Of a stretch of DNA of 5,686 nt, positions 5,190 through 5,686 are shown one piece after another. The notes under the pieces were generated by a model, which worked only from the letters and a program-made list of their open reading frames with translations, ran no database searches and had not been told where the DNA came from. Position 1 is the stretch's first letter, and every line of letters begins with the position of its first letter. Both the position numbers and the translations under genes were made by a program. The stretch is from Candidatus Stygibacter frigidus (lineage in GTDB: Bacteria; Cloacimonadota; Cloacimonadia; Cloacimonadales; TCS61): contig JAVCCT010000010.1 in assembly GCA_030765325.1 (NCBI GenBank), positions 1-5,686 on the forward strand. The letters are read 5' to 3'.

Positions 5190-5686
5190 TTATATTCCTC
5201 CTTTGGACTTATGATCCTGAAAAGCTTCCAGCTTTTCAGAATAGGTTTTCTTATTTTTACTGTGATAATCTAAAAGGTAATCAAAACCCTTTAGAAGATA
5301 AAGATCGAGCAATTTAGCGCTGTAAGAAATAATTTCTGGTAGAAATTCACTTTCCTCAGCATTGAATTTGCTCAATACATAATCTGACAGGTCAGTATCT
5401 ATATCAGGTGCTCCGATACCAATTCTGAATCTTTTAAATTCAGTGGTACCCAGATCTGACAGGATAGATTTTAGACCATTGTGACCACCAGCACCTCCTT
5501 TATGGCGAAATCTGATTTCACCAAAAGGTAAACTGACATCATCATATACTACCAGTATTTCATCAATAAGATAACTGGTATTAACTGAAGTGAAAGCAAG
5601 CCCACTTCGATTCATGTATGTTTGGGGCTTTATCATGATAAAATCAGAATCAGCCACAAATTCATACAATTTCTTTTTTTTAAAGA
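5190..5686 (-). CDS. pth: Peptidyl-tRNA hydrolase, 5' end cut by window
   Basis: Pth cleaves the ester bond of peptidyl-tRNAs released from stalled ribosomes, freeing tRNA for reuse. The frame is open to the right edge (164 visible residues, then TAA). A TTG at 5669 is not the start: the frame continues upstream through FKKKK, and the family's N-terminal GNPGxxY and TRHN catalytic-His region is missing, about 50-60 residues. In visible numbering, the conserved IKPQTYMNRSG is at 18-28 with Asn25 (E. coli Asn68). VVYDDVSLPFG at 45-55 carries Asp48 (E. coli Asp93). KGGAGGHNGLKS at 62-73 has Asn69 (E. coli Asn114). FKRFRIGIG and YVLSKF follow, as usual. The C-terminus ends KSKGGI, where KGG is encoded by the rpsF ribosome binding site. 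The stop codon abuts the rpsF ATG. Pth just ahead of rpsF fits a translation operon. Confidence 0.97.
   Translation of the reverse strand, partial: FKKKKLYEFVADSDFIMIKPQTYMNRSGLAFTSVNTSYLIDEILVVYDDVSLPFGEIRFRHKGGAGGHNGLKSILSDLGTTEFKRFRIGIGAPDIDTDLSDYVLSKFNAEESEFLPEIISYSAKLLDLYLLKGFDYLLDYHSKNKKTYSEKLEAFQDHKSKGGI
5197..5204 (-). promoter_or_regulatory. Ribosome binding site of rpsF embedded in the pth 3' end
   Basis: AAAGGAGG on the minus strand is 7 bases from the rpsF ATG. The same bases encode Lys-Gly-Gly at the C-terminus of Pth, so the site is translated through before being used for rpsF. Ribosomes finishing pth may therefore hand over to, or compete with, rpsF initiation. Confidence 0.85.
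5217..5239 (-). promoter_or_regulatory. Perfect 10-bp hairpin just upstream of the rpsF ribosome binding site
   Basis: Arms 5217-5226 (ctgaaaagct) and 5230-5239 (agcttttcag) are exact reverse complements around a 3-base centre, giving on the transcript CUGAAAAGCU-GGA-AGCUUUUCAG. The hairpin lies in the last codons of pth (SEKLEAFQ), 12 bases before the rpsF SD. It is not followed by a U tract, so it is not a terminator. Position suggests possible control of rpsF, such as binding of the S6:S18 dimer, but the CCG loop element I recall from the described S6:S18 motif is not evident. The structure is seen; the function is inference. Confidence 0.5.

Noticed and set aside
5667..5669. TTG at 5669 as the start of pth
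   Set aside because: The frame stays open upstream to the window edge and the essential N-terminal region of Pth would be missing, so the gene is simply cut by the window.
1..5686. Mobile element, CRISPR array, defence or toxin-antitoxin system
   Set aside because: No transposase, integrase, terminal repeats, spaced repeats or toxin-like small genes are visible; every base region belongs to a housekeeping operon or a short spacer.

Overview
All ten genes in this window lie on the minus strand, so transcription runs from high to low coordinates. They are packed so tightly that the largest gap is 30 bases. In transcription order they are: peptidyl-tRNA hydrolase (pth, 5' end outside the window), bS6 (rpsF), single-stranded DNA-binding protein (ssb), bS18 (rpsR), a DUF2232/YybS-like membrane protein, bL9 (rplI), an unrecognised six-helix membrane protein, a small DciA/DUF721-family protein, ribulose-phosphate 3-epimerase (rpe), and the signal recognition particle GTPase (ffh, 3' end outside the window). 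There is no stretch of 300 bases without a gene. I see no tRNA, rRNA, CRISPR array, insertion sequence, clear promoter or rho-independent terminator.

The organism is a bacterium with an AT-rich genome (my rough impression is high-30s % GC) and good Shine-Dalgarno (SD) sites, AGGAGG or GGAGG, 5-7 bases before most starts. The core rpsF-ssb-rpsR-(DUF2232)-rplI is conserved across many phyla. Strong SD sites argue against typical Bacteroidota. The AT-rich composition, a long charged tail on S18 and the attachment of a dciA-rpe-ffh tail would suit a lineage of the FCB group such as Cloacimonadota, but that placement is a guess that needs a search.

Functionally this is a housekeeping operon for translation and replication. 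Pth recycles peptidyl-tRNA; S6, S18 and L9 are ribosomal; Ffh targets ribosome-nascent chains to the membrane; SSB and DciA serve DNA replication; Rpe is pentose-phosphate metabolism. The most interesting points are about organisation. Two junctions have a stop codon directly abutting the next start (pth/rpsF and rpsR/DUF2232). In two others (dciA/rpe and rpe/ffh) the SD overlaps the upstream stop codon. A perfect 10-bp hairpin lies at the 3' end of pth just before the rpsF ribosome-binding site, where S6:S18 autoregulation would be expected. dciA, the partner of the replicative helicase, sits near the place after rplI where many bacteria carry dnaB itself.

I found no defence system, mobile element or clearly new system. 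The two membrane proteins are the least understood genes here.
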